Positions 52,291 through 60,177 of a DNA stretch of 64,000 nucleotides are shown one piece after another; the stretch's first letter is position 1; every line of letters starts with the position of its first letter. The translations under genes and the position numbers were made by a program. This DNA is from Bifidobacterium rousetti. GTDB taxonomy: Bacteria > Actinomycetota > Actinomycetes > Actinomycetales > Bifidobacteriaceae. The stretch covers positions 124,001 through 188,000 of the forward strand of contig NZ_PEBH01000006.1 in the NCBI RefSeq assembly GCF_008698235.1. The letters run 5' to 3'. Below the pieces are notes generated by a model. The model saw only the letters and a program-made list of their open reading frames with translations, ran no database searches and was not told the origin of the DNA.

Positions 52291-52506
52291 ATGTACATAC
52301 AGCACGGGCACGGAAGCCGTTGGCTGTTCCAGCCCAGTTTGGAACCGGTGTTGCCAGAAACCGGCTACGTCGCACCCAACGGAATCACGTACAAGGGATT
52401 GGACGATAGAGGGTATCCGGTAATCGATGTCCCCGAAAGCATGGTCGTCGATCCGAAACGCGACCAGGACGGCACACCCGTGCTCCCGCAGTCCTGGAAG
52501 GACTGA
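52291..52506 (+). CDS. small unknown protein downstream of tRNA-Ser
   Basis: A 71-residue frame starting MYIQHGHGSRWLFQPSLEP and continuing GYVAPNGITYKGLDDRGYPVIDVPESMVVDP. Composition looks protein-like (Tyr-Gly-Leu-Asp and Pro-rich turns), but there is no convincing ribosome site. Its place beside a tRNA gene, a favoured integration site, and next to accessory genes suggests a remnant of an integrated element. Confidence 0.4.
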   Translation: MYIQHGHGSRWLFQPSLEPVLPETGYVAPNGITYKGLDDRGYPVIDVPESMVVDPKRDQDGTPVLPQSWKD

Positions 52507-52549
52507 CCAGTGGACGACCGTCCGACGCTACAGCCCGTGTCGCACACTG

Positions 52550-54010
52550 CTACATGCCCGTATAGCGCACCCACCGGCCACGGCCGACGACTTTCAGCCT
52601 CCCACTCTTAACAAGCTTGGACAACTGGTAGTACGCCTGATTGGCGTCGATATGCAGCAGCTCCATGACATCCGCTCGTGTGACGCCGTTCTGCTCCGCA
52701 ACCAATTTCATGATGAGTTCCGGCCACCGCACACGGTCGATATCCGTCTGACGCACGTATTCGATGGTCTTGCCCGTGCGCCTGTACACCTTGGAACCCA
52801 AGGTGTAGGCACGGCGGGAGCCATTACCGGAACCCTCAATCATTCCCGACTCCGCAAGCTGACCAAGCATGGCACGCAGACGCTGCTCGCCCATATCGAG
52901 CTCCTTGCGCATGGTTTCGAAGGTGCAACGCCGCTCGTTCTTGAGCATGTTCAGAATCAGCAAACCATTGACCGGCATCGTCTTGCCCGTGCGCTCCTGT
53001 TCCTCGGCCAACATTCGCACGAATTCGACGTCGGGCGCACTACGTTGCAGATACACGGATACGTTCCGCTCATTCGATGCCGTGTAATCAGGCAACGGAC
53101 GGCCATAGTGCAGCGATCCCTCGTAGATGCGGTCGATACCACGTCCCGTGCGCTCGGCCAGTCCGGTACGCTTAAGCGCATCCATCAGACAAGGATTACG
53201 TCCATGAGGCTCAGCGGTAAGTAGGTTGTGGATGTTGATGCCTTCCACGAATCCACCGGGATTGGCGATAGTCAGTCCGGCATCGTCCAATTGCACGCGC
53301 ACACGCCCGAGCAGGGTATAGTCACGATGCCCGAACGCATTCACCAACGCCTCGCGGAACGCTCTATGGTCGAACTCCGGCACCATCGTAGAGAACAGGC
53401 CGACGGATATCTCGACGCTCGGGTTCCAAGGGGAGAACATATCGTTGATCTGCTCGATGGTTCTCAGCAGCGGCCCGCCATAGTCCTGATTGACCTTGAT
53501 GTCCGTACCGGACATGACCTGGAAGGAAGCCCGATGGGTCGGCACGAAACGTTTCAACGATTCCTCCTTGCCCAACAACAGCAATCCGGTCAAAGTCGGC
53601 ATCGCCTTGCCGTCGACGGTCACCGTCAACTGCAGGGATTTCTCCAACTCCTCGTCGGTGAGCTCCAGCAGATTGCGGTCACTGGACTGGTAGGTACCGA
53701 TGATTCGGCGCAAACGTTCACGCTCGAGAGGATCGAAATCGTCACGGGTCGCGTCCGGCACCGGTTGCGCCGAGAAATCCAAACGACCTAAATCGGACAA
53801 GCGTGTGGCGATCTCATACGGATACATCGGCACGCTTTCCGGAGTACCGTCCACCTTCATGCGGCGACGCAGCACCTTGCCCGATTTGGTGGAGACCACA
53901 CTACGTGATTTCGGCACATCGATCTGCATCACCGGCACTTCCGGAGTCCCGACGATTTGAGTACGTGCGGAGACCGGCGGAACTGTGCGATTGGCAATCA
54001 TCGCCGCCAA
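52550..54010 (-). CDS. AlbA_2/Schlafen-type ATP-binding transcriptional regulator, N-terminally shortened
   Basis: A 486-residue protein. It begins in the middle of a normal AlbA_2 domain (PPVSARTQIVGTPEVPVMQIDVPKS), lacking about 60-100 residues of its usual N terminus. Then come a helical part (LLELTDEELEKSLQLTV, LTGLLLLGKEESLKRFVP), the ATPase-like HATPase_c_4 region (FDHRAFREALVNAFGHRDYT, GLTIANPGGFVEGINIHNLL, GLAERTGRGIDRIYEG) and two C-terminal winged helices (LLILNMLKNERRCTFETMRKEL; MELLHIDANQAYYQLSKLVKSGRL). Operator-like palindromes at 54042-54075 sit just upstream, so the short form may be the expressed gene. Role: sensory transcription factor. Confidence 0.75.
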   Translation of the reverse strand: MAAMIANRTVPPVSARTQIVGTPEVPVMQIDVPKSRSVVSTKSGKVLRRRMKVDGTPESVPMYPYEIATRLSDLGRLDFSAQPVPDATRDDFDPLERERLRRIIGTYQSSDRNLLELTDEELEKSLQLTVTVDGKAMPTLTGLLLLGKEESLKRFVPTHRASFQVMSGTDIKVNQDYGGPLLRTIEQINDMFSPWNPSVEISVGLFSTMVPEFDHRAFREALVNAFGHRDYTLLGRVRVQLDDAGLTIANPGGFVEGINIHNLLTAEPHGRNPCLMDALKRTGLAERTGRGIDRIYEGSLHYGRPLPDYTASNERNVSVYLQRSAPDVEFVRMLAEEQERTGKTMPVNGLLILNMLKNERRCTFETMRKELDMGEQRLRAMLGQLAESGMIEGSGNGSRRAYTLGSKVYRRTGKTIEYVRQTDIDRVRWPELIMKLVAEQNGVTRADVMELLHIDANQAYYQLSKLVKSGRLKVVGRGRWVRYTGM

Positions 54011-54041
54011 TCCGCCGCATTGTTATTCGTACACTGAACTC

Positions 54042-54075
54042 TACACTGAATTAAGTGTAGAATAACTGAATTCAG
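54042..54075. promoter_or_regulatory. adjacent palindromes upstream of the AlbA-type regulator
   Basis: TACACTGAATTAAGTGTA (54042-54059) and CTGAATTCAG (54066-54075) form two dyads, and further TTCAGTG words follow to about 54096. This looks like an operator for the regulator itself, on a short AT-rich promoter. Confidence 0.65.
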
Positions 54076-54190
54076 TGTATTCAGTGCAGAATTCAGCGAA
54101 AAGCAATGTTGCGACGACACAGCCGACATGACGAACGTGCATGCGTCCCGACCCGGACGATGCCGTCACGGCCCGTCTCGGCCATCTGCG

Positions 54191-54302
54191 CGGGACTCAG
54201 CACGACAAAAGCCGATTCCGACCCTGAGTCCCGCGAATCCGGGGGACTCAACGCAGCCACCTCAACTTCTCGCACTGAATCCCCCACGAAGCAGGCGAAC
54301 AC
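54191..54302. repeat. GGGACTCA repeat, copy 1
   Basis: GGGACTCAGCACGACAAAAG, CCGATTCCGACCCTGAGTCC, then CGCGAATCCGGGGGACTCAA. The first ~62 bases recur at 56450-56510 with few changes, and the tail CGCACTGAATCCCCC...GCAGGCGAAC recurs at 56748-56780. Confidence 0.75.
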
Positions 54303-54312
54303 CGGGCCTACA

Positions 54313-54834
54313 ATGAAACCCATGACGCTTCGCATCGCTCCGATTGAACCGCAGTGGTTTAAGCAGAAAGCACAAGTCCAATCACGCACATGGCATGAGT
54401 TGAATCAAGGCCATATCCCGCAGGAAATCGTGGACGCGATCACCCCTGATTTCGCACTGAGACTGACGCGCAACGCTGCGAACAGCAGCAATCAAGCGAC
54501 GTTGGTGGCGTTGGACAGCAATCAGGTAATCGGATTTGCGGAACTGCTGCGCACTCCACGACCGCCGATCAACCGGCCCGACGCAGCGGAACTGGCCTCG
54601 CTCTATGTACTGACCGCCCATCACCGCAAAGGCGTCGGACGGATGCTGGTCGAAGCCGGCAAACACGCGATCGGCAACGATCGGATTGCCTTATGGGTGA
54701 TGGCATTCAATGCGAACGCGCAAGGATTCTACCGACATATCGGATTCCACGAAACCGGCCACACGCAAACCGAAGACATGGGACCGGAACTGGAAATGAT
54801 CAACTACGCAGGCGACGAACCCAATCAGCAGTAA
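54313..54834 (+). CDS. GNAT-family N-acetyltransferase
   Basis: A 173-residue acetyltransferase: RTWHELNQGHIPQEIVDAITPDF at the front, acetyl-CoA loop AELASLYVLTAHHRKGVGRMLVEAGKHAIG (R-x-x-G-x-G/A motif), and ALWVMAFNANAQGFYRHIGFHETG. The frame is open far upstream through the GGGACTCA repeat, but family similarity starts at MTLRIAPIEPQWF; ATG 54313 or 54322 is likely, without a clear ribosome site. Substrate unknown. A terminator follows. Confidence 0.85.
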   Translation: MKPMTLRIAPIEPQWFKQKAQVQSRTWHELNQGHIPQEIVDAITPDFALRLTRNAANSSNQATLVALDSNQVIGFAELLRTPRPPINRPDAAELASLYVLTAHHRKGVGRMLVEAGKHAIGNDRIALWVMAFNANAQGFYRHIGFHETGHTQTEDMGPELEMINYAGDEPNQQ

Positions 54835-54856
54835 AGACCCTGATAGTATGTCCCAT

Positions 54857-54915
54857 ACACAGGTCCGCAGCAATGTGAGACTTCCAAGAGCCGGGGAGTC
54901 CCCCGGCATTTTTGT
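54857..54915 (+). terminator. terminator after the GNAT gene, in a duplicated block
   Basis: GCCGGGG (54890) and CCCCGGC (to 54907) are followed by ATTTTTG. The preceding sequence CACAGGTCCGCAGCAATGTG, AGACTTCCAAGA is repeated at 56298 with its own weaker hairpin CCGAG/CTCGG and TTTTT. Confidence 0.85.
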
Positions 54916-54980
54916 TTTCCGGATTTTATCGCCCGAATAGGGGTGCGGGAACTGACGCAGTGGCGAACGCACGGCGGCGA

Positions 54981-55667
54981 TTACAGGAGATACCCACCGG
55001 TAAGCCAATAGGCTGTCGCGTCGGCGGTCAGCAGGATGGCGACAACGATCAGCACGCCATGCAGCACGCGGTTGAACATCGTCAGGTTCCGCGCCTTCCA
55101 CTCGTCCAGTCTGGCGACGAGCGCGTCAAGACGATTGCATTGGATGGCGATATACACGACCATCGACAGGCATTGACTGACCACGAACCATAGGGTCAGC
55201 AGCAGCGCGGCCGTGACGACGCTACGCGATTCCCCGCCGATGAGCATCACCGCGTAGAACGTGGGGTCGGTAAACGAGGTAATCGCGAACACGAAGCCCA
55301 CGGCTATATGTCCCAACGCACTGCCGCGGACGGTCTCACGCGGTTGTTTCTTCTCGAGGCCGGGACCAGCGAAGACCCGTTTCGCCACCCATACCAAGAT
55401 GATGATAGATACGGCGAATTCCGCGATCGCCCAGAACCGACTGCCGTCATCAGGCAGGATGCTTTGCAGGAAACCGGCCGCCGCGGCCCCCATCGACGCC
55501 GCGAGCACCGTGCCGACAAGAATCGTGGAGACCGCGAAAGACAGGAAGAACAATGCGACGCGAGACTTCCTCTCCCCTCGCAGCCTCATCGACATCATGT
55601 ATACCGCGGTGAGGGGGTCGATGCCGAGCACTCCCAACCCAATCGTATTCAACATCCGGTGAGTCAA
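54981..55667 (-). CDS. LysE/GAP-like polytopic membrane protein
   Basis: A 228-residue protein with six hydrophobic helices: LNTIGLGVLGIDPLTAVYMMSM, ALFFLSFAVSTILVGTVLAASM, FWAIAEFAVSIIILVWVAKRVF and so on. The first helix carries the GIDP motif seen in GAP/LysE-like exporters. The start is most likely TTG 55667: GGAGG lies seven bases before it and it overlaps the stop of the MarR gene (TTGA); ATG 55655 has no such spacing. Coupled to a MarR regulator, it is probably an efflux protein. Confidence 0.78.
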   Translation of the reverse strand: MTHRMLNTIGLGVLGIDPLTAVYMMSMRLRGERKSRVALFFLSFAVSTILVGTVLAASMGAAAAGFLQSILPDDGSRFWAIAEFAVSIIILVWVAKRVFAGPGLEKKQPRETVRGSALGHIAVGFVFAITSFTDPTFYAVMLIGGESRSVVTAALLLTLWFVVSQCLSMVVYIAIQCNRLDALVARLDEWKARNLTMFNRVLHGVLIVVAILLTADATAYWLTGGYLL

Positions 55668-56113
55668 CGCGCAGCCTCCAGCTCGTCGATCTTGCGGCGG
55701 AAGGAATCAAGATAGCGGTTCACCAGTCGCAGTATCGCATGCTGGTCCTCGACCGGCATCTCGTCGAACACCTCGCTTTCGGCGCGTTCGACCGGCAGCA
55801 CCCGCTCGCGCATCACGCGTTTCCCCTGCGCGGTCAGATGCATGCGCATCTCCCGACCTTCGCCTTGGCGTAGTTCAATCAGTCCATCCTGGATCATCCT
55901 TCTGACGGACGAGTTCACCGTCTGCTTGTTCAGGCACGCATACCGACACACGGCGGTCTGGGTACACCCCTCCCCCAAGACCAGCATCGCCTGCAGGATG
56001 CCGTATGCGCTGTCGGACAGCCCGCGCGCGACGGCTATTTCATGGTAAAGCCCATCGATCTGCCGGTTCAGCCGATCGAACTCCCGCAAGGTTTCGTTCT
56101 GCCTGAATTCCAT
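55664..56113 (-). CDS. MarR-family transcriptional regulator
   Basis: A 149-residue winged-helix protein: YGILQAMLVLGEGCTQTAVCRYACLNKQTVNSSVRRMIQDGLIELRQGEGREMRMHLTAQGKRVM covers the recognition helix and wing. ATG 56113 has GGAAGG nine bases upstream. Two matching operators (56140-56178) lie directly in front, so it should repress itself and the downstream membrane protein and be released by a small ligand. Confidence 0.9.
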   Translation of the reverse strand: MEFRQNETLREFDRLNRQIDGLYHEIAVARGLSDSAYGILQAMLVLGEGCTQTAVCRYACLNKQTVNSSVRRMIQDGLIELRQGEGREMRMHLTAQGKRVMRERVLPVERAESEVFDEMPVEDQHAILRLVNRYLDSFRRKIDELEAAR

Positions 56114-56139
56114 GATCACGCCTTCCGCCCACATTTCGA

Positions 56140-56178
56140 GTATGAAATCATACTCGTAGAATAGTATGATTTCATACT
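56140..56178. promoter_or_regulatory. paired MarR operators
   Basis: AGTATGAAATCATACT (56140-56155) and AGTATGATTTCATACT (56163-56178), each with perfect 7-bp arms, 23 bases apart centre to centre. They lie upstream of the MarR gene and are the best-formed operators of the window. Confidence 0.85.
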
Positions 56179-56179
56179 C

Positions 56180-56845
56180 ACGTCAACGTTCCCACCAAAA
56201 CCAGCACCAGCACAGGAGCCCCGTCCCGGCGCGACCAAGAAGACAGCCCGTCCAACCGTCATCGCAAACCACGCCACCTTCCGGCAATCCGTGCCGCACA
56301 CAGGCCCACAGCAATGCGAGACTTCCAAGAACCGAGGAATCTCGGCTTTTTCATTACCGAAACGGCAGAATTTCAAGGGTTCCAAGCCCGCCCCGCCGAT
56401 TCGCGCACTCTCCTATGGTCCGTCTCATCCGTCTGCGAGGGACTGCGCGAGACTCAGCACGACAAAAGCCGATTCCGGCCCTGAATCCCACGAATCCGGG
56501 GGACTCAGCGCGATTCCCCGCGATTCTCACGCTGCGTCCCACGACCACACCCGTCCACACCAACATCGGACCGAAGACGACCAGCCAGCGCCGCCGCGAA
56601 ACGGCGGAATTCCAATGATTTCCAATCCATGACCAACGGGCGGCCGCAGGGCCAGCGGCCAAGCCGCGGGACTCAACGGCGAAATCACCCGCAACCACGC
56701 CGAGTCCCGCAAATCCGGGGGGCTCAACGCAAACACCCCGGTTTTCCGCGCTGAGTCCCCCGAAACAGGCGAACATCGCACCACACACACGATGCCCACA
56801 CGCAGGCCAGCCCGAGCCTGAGCCGCATCGCTACCCCCGCCCCGT
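56180..56845. repeat. non-coding stretch filled with repeats
   Basis: No gene is visible. It contains the duplicated terminator block (56298-56352), the words AAACGGCAGAATTTC (56359) and AAACGGCGGAATTCC (56594), and two further GGGACTCA-type copies (56450-56510 and about 56668-56780). The DNA resembles 54.1-54.3 and 54.86-54.91 kb, pointing to a segmental duplication that decayed. Confidence 0.65.
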
Positions 56846-56858
56846 TTGTCCGGTTAAT
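56846..56858 (+). promoter_or_regulatory. TTGTCCGGTTAAT motif upstream of an unknown acidic-protein gene
   Basis: TTGTCCGGTTAATACAGGTG lies 34 bases before ATG 56892. It is identical over 13 bases to the site at 45633. Confidence 0.7.
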
Positions 56859-56891
56859 ACAGGTGTCAGCGAACGAGAGAGGACAACGATT

Positions 56892-57674
56892 ATGGACATC
56901 AACGATTTCGGCGGATACCAGTACGCGGTGCAGCGGATGAGCGACCTGCGTTACGTGGCGGGCTATAGGGCCGTGGTGGTCTCCCCCGGCGACGGAGAAA
57001 CAGCGTGGACCTATGATCCCGCCCGTGCTCTTACCATGGAATCCCTGAATGCGGAGGAGAACGACTACACGCCTCTGAGCACGGCATTCGCCGGCACCGG
57101 CGTGCTGCGCGAGGAATTTGTGCAGGCCACCAGCAAGTTGGATGACGACATCGAGGACGAGTACGACGAGTGGAACTGGCAGGACGAGGACGCGTGGGAG
57201 ATCGGCAAGCGTGTTCTCAAGCCCGGCTACCGACTCATCCGCATCCCCATGCTGTTCGATTACTTCCTTGAGGAAGACGAGAACGGAGTGCCGTGGACCG
57301 ATGACAATCCCGACCCGTTCTGGGATGAGGACGGCACGCACCAGAACCTCACAGCCATCCGCAACAAGGTGTTCGGGGAGGGCGGAGCCATCGCCGATGA
57401 AGGTGAGGACGTACCGGCCGACGCCCCCTGGTCCGCCTGCTCCGACGAGGAACTCACCGCACGCCTGTACAACATGGGAGGCTTCGAGCTGGAGGACCTG
57501 TATCAGGCTTCCCATGTGATCGATCCGAAGAGCCCGCTCACCCGCAAGTACCTGCCCGAATTCGCGATCAGCAGGAACGTGGAGGAGGAGATGAAGGTCG
57601 TCGCCGACTGGGGCGTCACCGACGAGGCCGTCCAACGCCAGACCGCCGAATGGCTTATGGGACAGGGCCGCTGA
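56892..57674 (+). CDS. unknown acidic protein (260 residues)
   Basis: A strongly acidic soluble protein: MDINDFGGYQYAVQRMSDLRYVAGYRAVVVSP, then TSKLDDDIEDEYDEWNWQDEDAW, GYRLIRIPMLFDYFLEEDENGVPW, PWSACSDEELTARLYNMGGFELEDLYQASHVI. No membrane segment, signal or known motif. A GAGAGAGG site precedes the ATG. It has its own TTGTCCGGTT word and is followed by two further acidic genes on the same strand. Acidity could suggest DNA mimicry or an inhibitor, but this is a guess. Confidence 0.75.
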   Translation: MDINDFGGYQYAVQRMSDLRYVAGYRAVVVSPGDGETAWTYDPARALTMESLNAEENDYTPLSTAFAGTGVLREEFVQATSKLDDDIEDEYDEWNWQDEDAWEIGKRVLKPGYRLIRIPMLFDYFLEEDENGVPWTDDNPDPFWDEDGTHQNLTAIRNKVFGEGGAIADEGEDVPADAPWSACSDEELTARLYNMGGFELEDLYQASHVIDPKSPLTRKYLPEFAISRNVEEEMKVVADWGVTDEAVQRQTAEWLMGQGR

Positions 57675-57783
57675 CCCATTCGTGGTCACGGACCATCCAC
57701 CGGACCATCAGCCGGACCATCCGCCGGGCAACAGGACGAGCAACCGGGCAGTCGGATGGCTCAGGGCGACCCCGCGAGCCGTC

Positions 57784-57825
57784 CGATTGTCCGGTCCGAC
57801 TATCCGGTCCGATTGTCCGGTTGAT
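57784..57825 (+). promoter_or_regulatory. tandem TTGTCCGG words upstream of an unknown gene
   Basis: CCGATTGTCCGGTCCGACTA is followed by TCCGGTCCGATTGTCCGGTT and GAT; the last is the 10-base core TTGTCCGGTT at 57813, 51 bases before ATG 57876. The preceding 100 bases carry further ACCGGAC/GGTCCG words, so the motif seems amplified here. Confidence 0.65.
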
Positions 57826-57875
57826 AGATGCAAGAAACGAGAACAAGAAGCAACGAAGAAAGGAAAGGGACGCTT

Positions 57876-58742
57876 ATGAAGAACGACGTCAACGATATTC
57901 ACGACCTCACCGAGGAGGAGATCCAGATCCAGCCCACCTCCGACAACACCGACGACACAGACGACACAGAGTGCATAGACTGGGCCTCATATGTGCAGTT
58001 TGAAGCGGATTTCCAGAGCTATCTGACTCAGGGCAGCCGCGCCTACTGCGGTACGATCCAGATGAGCCAGTCCACCACCGCACAGGAGTTGCAGGAAGCC
58101 ATTGATGAATGGGACTTCAAGACCATGAAGCTCACCGTGCTGCGCTTCCGCAACTATGGTGATCCCACTTGGATTCCCGAAACCAGGACGATCCTCAATG
58201 GGGTCCCCCTGATGCGTGAATCCACTCCGGAAGGCATCATGTACCACATCCCCGAGCAGGGCTACTGGATTCCCGCCCGGGCCAAGGATATTGCCAGATT
58301 CTCCGACAACACCTTCATGCTGTATGCCGGGTTCAAGACCGAAGGCGGCAAGCCGGTGCCTGAGCTGCGCTCCGACGACGATTTCATCATCCACGGTGGA
58401 TTCAACTACGACGAAGCCGTGAAGAACCATGCATTCACCACTGACGATGCGGATGCATCCGACGTGTTCGGCATCTGGGACGAGGTCACCGGCTGGGTGC
58501 TGCCTGTGACCGACAATTCCGTCATCGTATGGCGAGCGTTCGGAGAAGGCAGGTCCAATTACCTCAATGTCTACGACGGGACCAAATGGCTGATTGATCA
58601 CTTGGTGTACTCGAGGTACTACGACAATGATCCCAATGACGAGCCGCAGATCCTGGCCGACATCGCCAAAGATGAGGCCGAGCTCAAGCGCTTCGTCGAT
58701 CTTGGCATCGATCCGCGAACCGTGTGGAATCAGGAAAGCTAG
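57876..58742 (+). CDS. unknown acidic protein (288 residues)
   Basis: Begins with an Asp/Glu/Thr-rich leader (MKNDVNDIHDLTEEEIQIQ, then TDDTDDTE), then a globular part: TLRFRNYGDPTWIPETRTILNGVPLMRESTPEG, GYWIPARAKDIARFSDNTFMLYAGFKTEGG, WDEVTGWVLPVTDNSVIVWRAFGEGRSNYLNVYDG. AAAGGAAAGGGA precedes ATG 57876. No family recognised; no transmembrane helix. GC is a little lower than the core genes. It may be read with the gene that follows 68 bases later. Confidence 0.75.
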   Translation: MKNDVNDIHDLTEEEIQIQPTSDNTDDTDDTECIDWASYVQFEADFQSYLTQGSRAYCGTIQMSQSTTAQELQEAIDEWDFKTMKLTVLRFRNYGDPTWIPETRTILNGVPLMRESTPEGIMYHIPEQGYWIPARAKDIARFSDNTFMLYAGFKTEGGKPVPELRSDDDFIIHGGFNYDEAVKNHAFTTDDADASDVFGIWDEVTGWVLPVTDNSVIVWRAFGEGRSNYLNVYDGTKWLIDHLVYSRYYDNDPNDEPQILADIAKDEAELKRFVDLGIDPRTVWNQES

Positions 58743-58810
58743 CAGTGATGCCGGAAGCATCAGGAAACAGCAAGACAAGGTAAGCAACAAGAGCAAGGAG
58801 AACCACCATT

Positions 58811-59164
58811 ATGACCATGACGACGATCAACACCGAACAGGCGCAGCCGGACCTCGAGATGGACGGCGGCGGCTTCGACGACCTCTATGACGATGGGGGC
58901 GGCGAGGAGCATGACTGCGAATGGGACGAGGGGATCTGTGACGAGGTAGCCTCCTATTACATCATCTCGTTCTGCGATGACCCGAACTGCCATGCCAATC
59001 ACAAGCGGTACTACTGCATGCGCCACTACGCCCTGCAGCTGTCCCGGCAGCTCGGCCATCTGGAACACTGCCCTGCCTACGACGAGACCAACACCCCGGA
59101 GGAGCGCAGGCTGCTCACCCTCAAGCACATCGCCGGCTGGGGGCACCTGACCGGCATCCGGTAG
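58811..59164 (+). CDS. unknown small protein with Cys/His metal-binding pattern
   Basis: A 117-residue acidic protein. After a Gly/Asp-rich leader it has Cys and His spaced as HDCEWDEGIC, FCDDPNCHANH, YYCMRHY and HLEHC, which suits one or two zinc sites. AAGGAGAACCACC precedes the ATG. Third of the acidic group; the hairpin at 59202 ends the unit. Zinc binding is inferred only from the spacing. Confidence 0.72.
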   Translation: MTMTTINTEQAQPDLEMDGGGFDDLYDDGGGEEHDCEWDEGICDEVASYYIISFCDDPNCHANHKRYYCMRHYALQLSRQLGHLEHCPAYDETNTPEERRLLTLKHIAGWGHLTGIR

Positions 59165-59201
59165 CGATCAGACACCACAAGAACGATCAATCATCACAGG
59201 A

Positions 59202-59240
59202 ATGGGACCGGACGAGCACAAATGTGTCGTACGGTCCCAT
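59202..59240. terminator. bidirectional hairpin
   Basis: ATGGGACCG (59202) pairs with CGGTCCCAT (59232), with further pairing inside (CACA/TGTG). It lies between the convergent stops at 59164 and 59269. Confidence 0.65.
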
Positions 59241-59268
59241 GAATCACAAGCCGTCGAAGCCGACGGCA

Positions 59269-59910
59269 TTACCAGCGCACGGAGATGCGCTCGCCGATGT
59301 GCGCGTCGGCGGGCGCCTTGGACAGCTCGTCGACGATGGCGATGGCGTAGTCGGCGTAGCTGATCGCGCTTTCGCCGTCCGCGTTCGTGGTGAACTCCTC
59401 GCCGGCGAGCGCGTACTCGCCGGTGCGCGGGCCGTCGGCGCGGAAGTCGGCGGCCGGCGAGACGTACGTCCACTTCACGTCGGAGCGCTTGCGCAGTTCG
59501 GCGAGCGATTCGCCCATCGCGGTGGCGAGCGGCTTGAACTCGGGCGGGAATCCCTCGGATTGGCTCAGCTGCAGCGTGTGCGCGGCGTCGAGGTACAGGC
59601 TGCCGGCGCCGCCGACCACGATCAGGCGGGTGTCGGTTCCGGAGAGGATGTCGGCCAGGTGCTGGAGCGACGTGGAATGCTGGTGCAGCATGTCCGGCGC
59701 CCATGTGCCGAACGCGTCGACGACCGCGTCGAAGCCGGCCAGATCGGCCGCGGTCAGGTCGAACAAATCCTTGGACAGGACGTGCTGGGCGGCGGTCCTG
59801 TTCTCGCTGCGGACGATGGCGGTCACGTCGAATCCGCGATCGATGGCCTCCTTGACGATGGCGCTTCCGGACTTGCCGTTGGCGGCGATGACTGCGATGT
59901 GCTTGGCCAT
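59269..59910 (-). CDS. NAD(P)H-binding oxidoreductase (NmrA/atypical SDR type)
   Basis: A 213-residue Rossmann protein: HIAVIAANGKSGSAIVKEAIDRGFDVTAIVRSE near the start (GxxGxxG-type, with A-N-G-K-S-G), then FDAVVDAFGTWAPDMLHQHSTSL, RLIVVGGAGSLYLD, WTYVSPAADFRADG and ISYADYAIAIVDEL. It resembles NADH-flavin or azo-type reductases of the NmrA group. It is divergent from an HxlR regulator, the usual pairing, so it is probably induced by an electrophile. Confidence 0.85.
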   Translation of the reverse strand: MAKHIAVIAANGKSGSAIVKEAIDRGFDVTAIVRSENRTAAQHVLSKDLFDLTAADLAGFDAVVDAFGTWAPDMLHQHSTSLQHLADILSGTDTRLIVVGGAGSLYLDAAHTLQLSQSEGFPPEFKPLATAMGESLAELRKRSDVKWTYVSPAADFRADGPRTGEYALAGEEFTTNADGESAISYADYAIAIVDELSKAPADAHIGERISVRW

Positions 59911-60069
59911 GTTGTACTCCTTGTGTTCGCTGTCCGATCCGGATTGATTCGTTCGATCCGGCTGGTCATTGACGTTTCTCGACGCGACGGCCTTCCGCCG
60001 CGTTCGTCATCGGTAACCGCCATTCGCGGGTATCCGTTGCGCCGTCAGACCGTTGTATCGCGTTGACAT

Positions 60070-60127
60070 GCTTCACGATATTGAAGTACAGTCCAAAAAG
60101 GAAGAAGACACTATAAAGTGCTATAGT
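60070..60127. promoter_or_regulatory. inverted repeats in the HxlR / oxidoreductase promoter region
   Basis: CTTCACGATATTGAAG (60070-60085) and ACTATAAAGTGCTATAGT (60110-60127, arms ACTATA/TATAGT). AT-rich, between the divergent genes; likely HxlR sites overlapping the promoters. Confidence 0.65.
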
Positions 60128-60177
60128 TACCTAAAAGGAACTATTGCGCGATTCCAACGATTCAGGAAGGTCCGATC

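Noticed and set aside
52109..52506. An attachment site (att duplication) at tRNA-Ser
   Set aside because: I could not find a second copy of the tRNA 3' end in the following accessory stretch, and no integrase gene is present.
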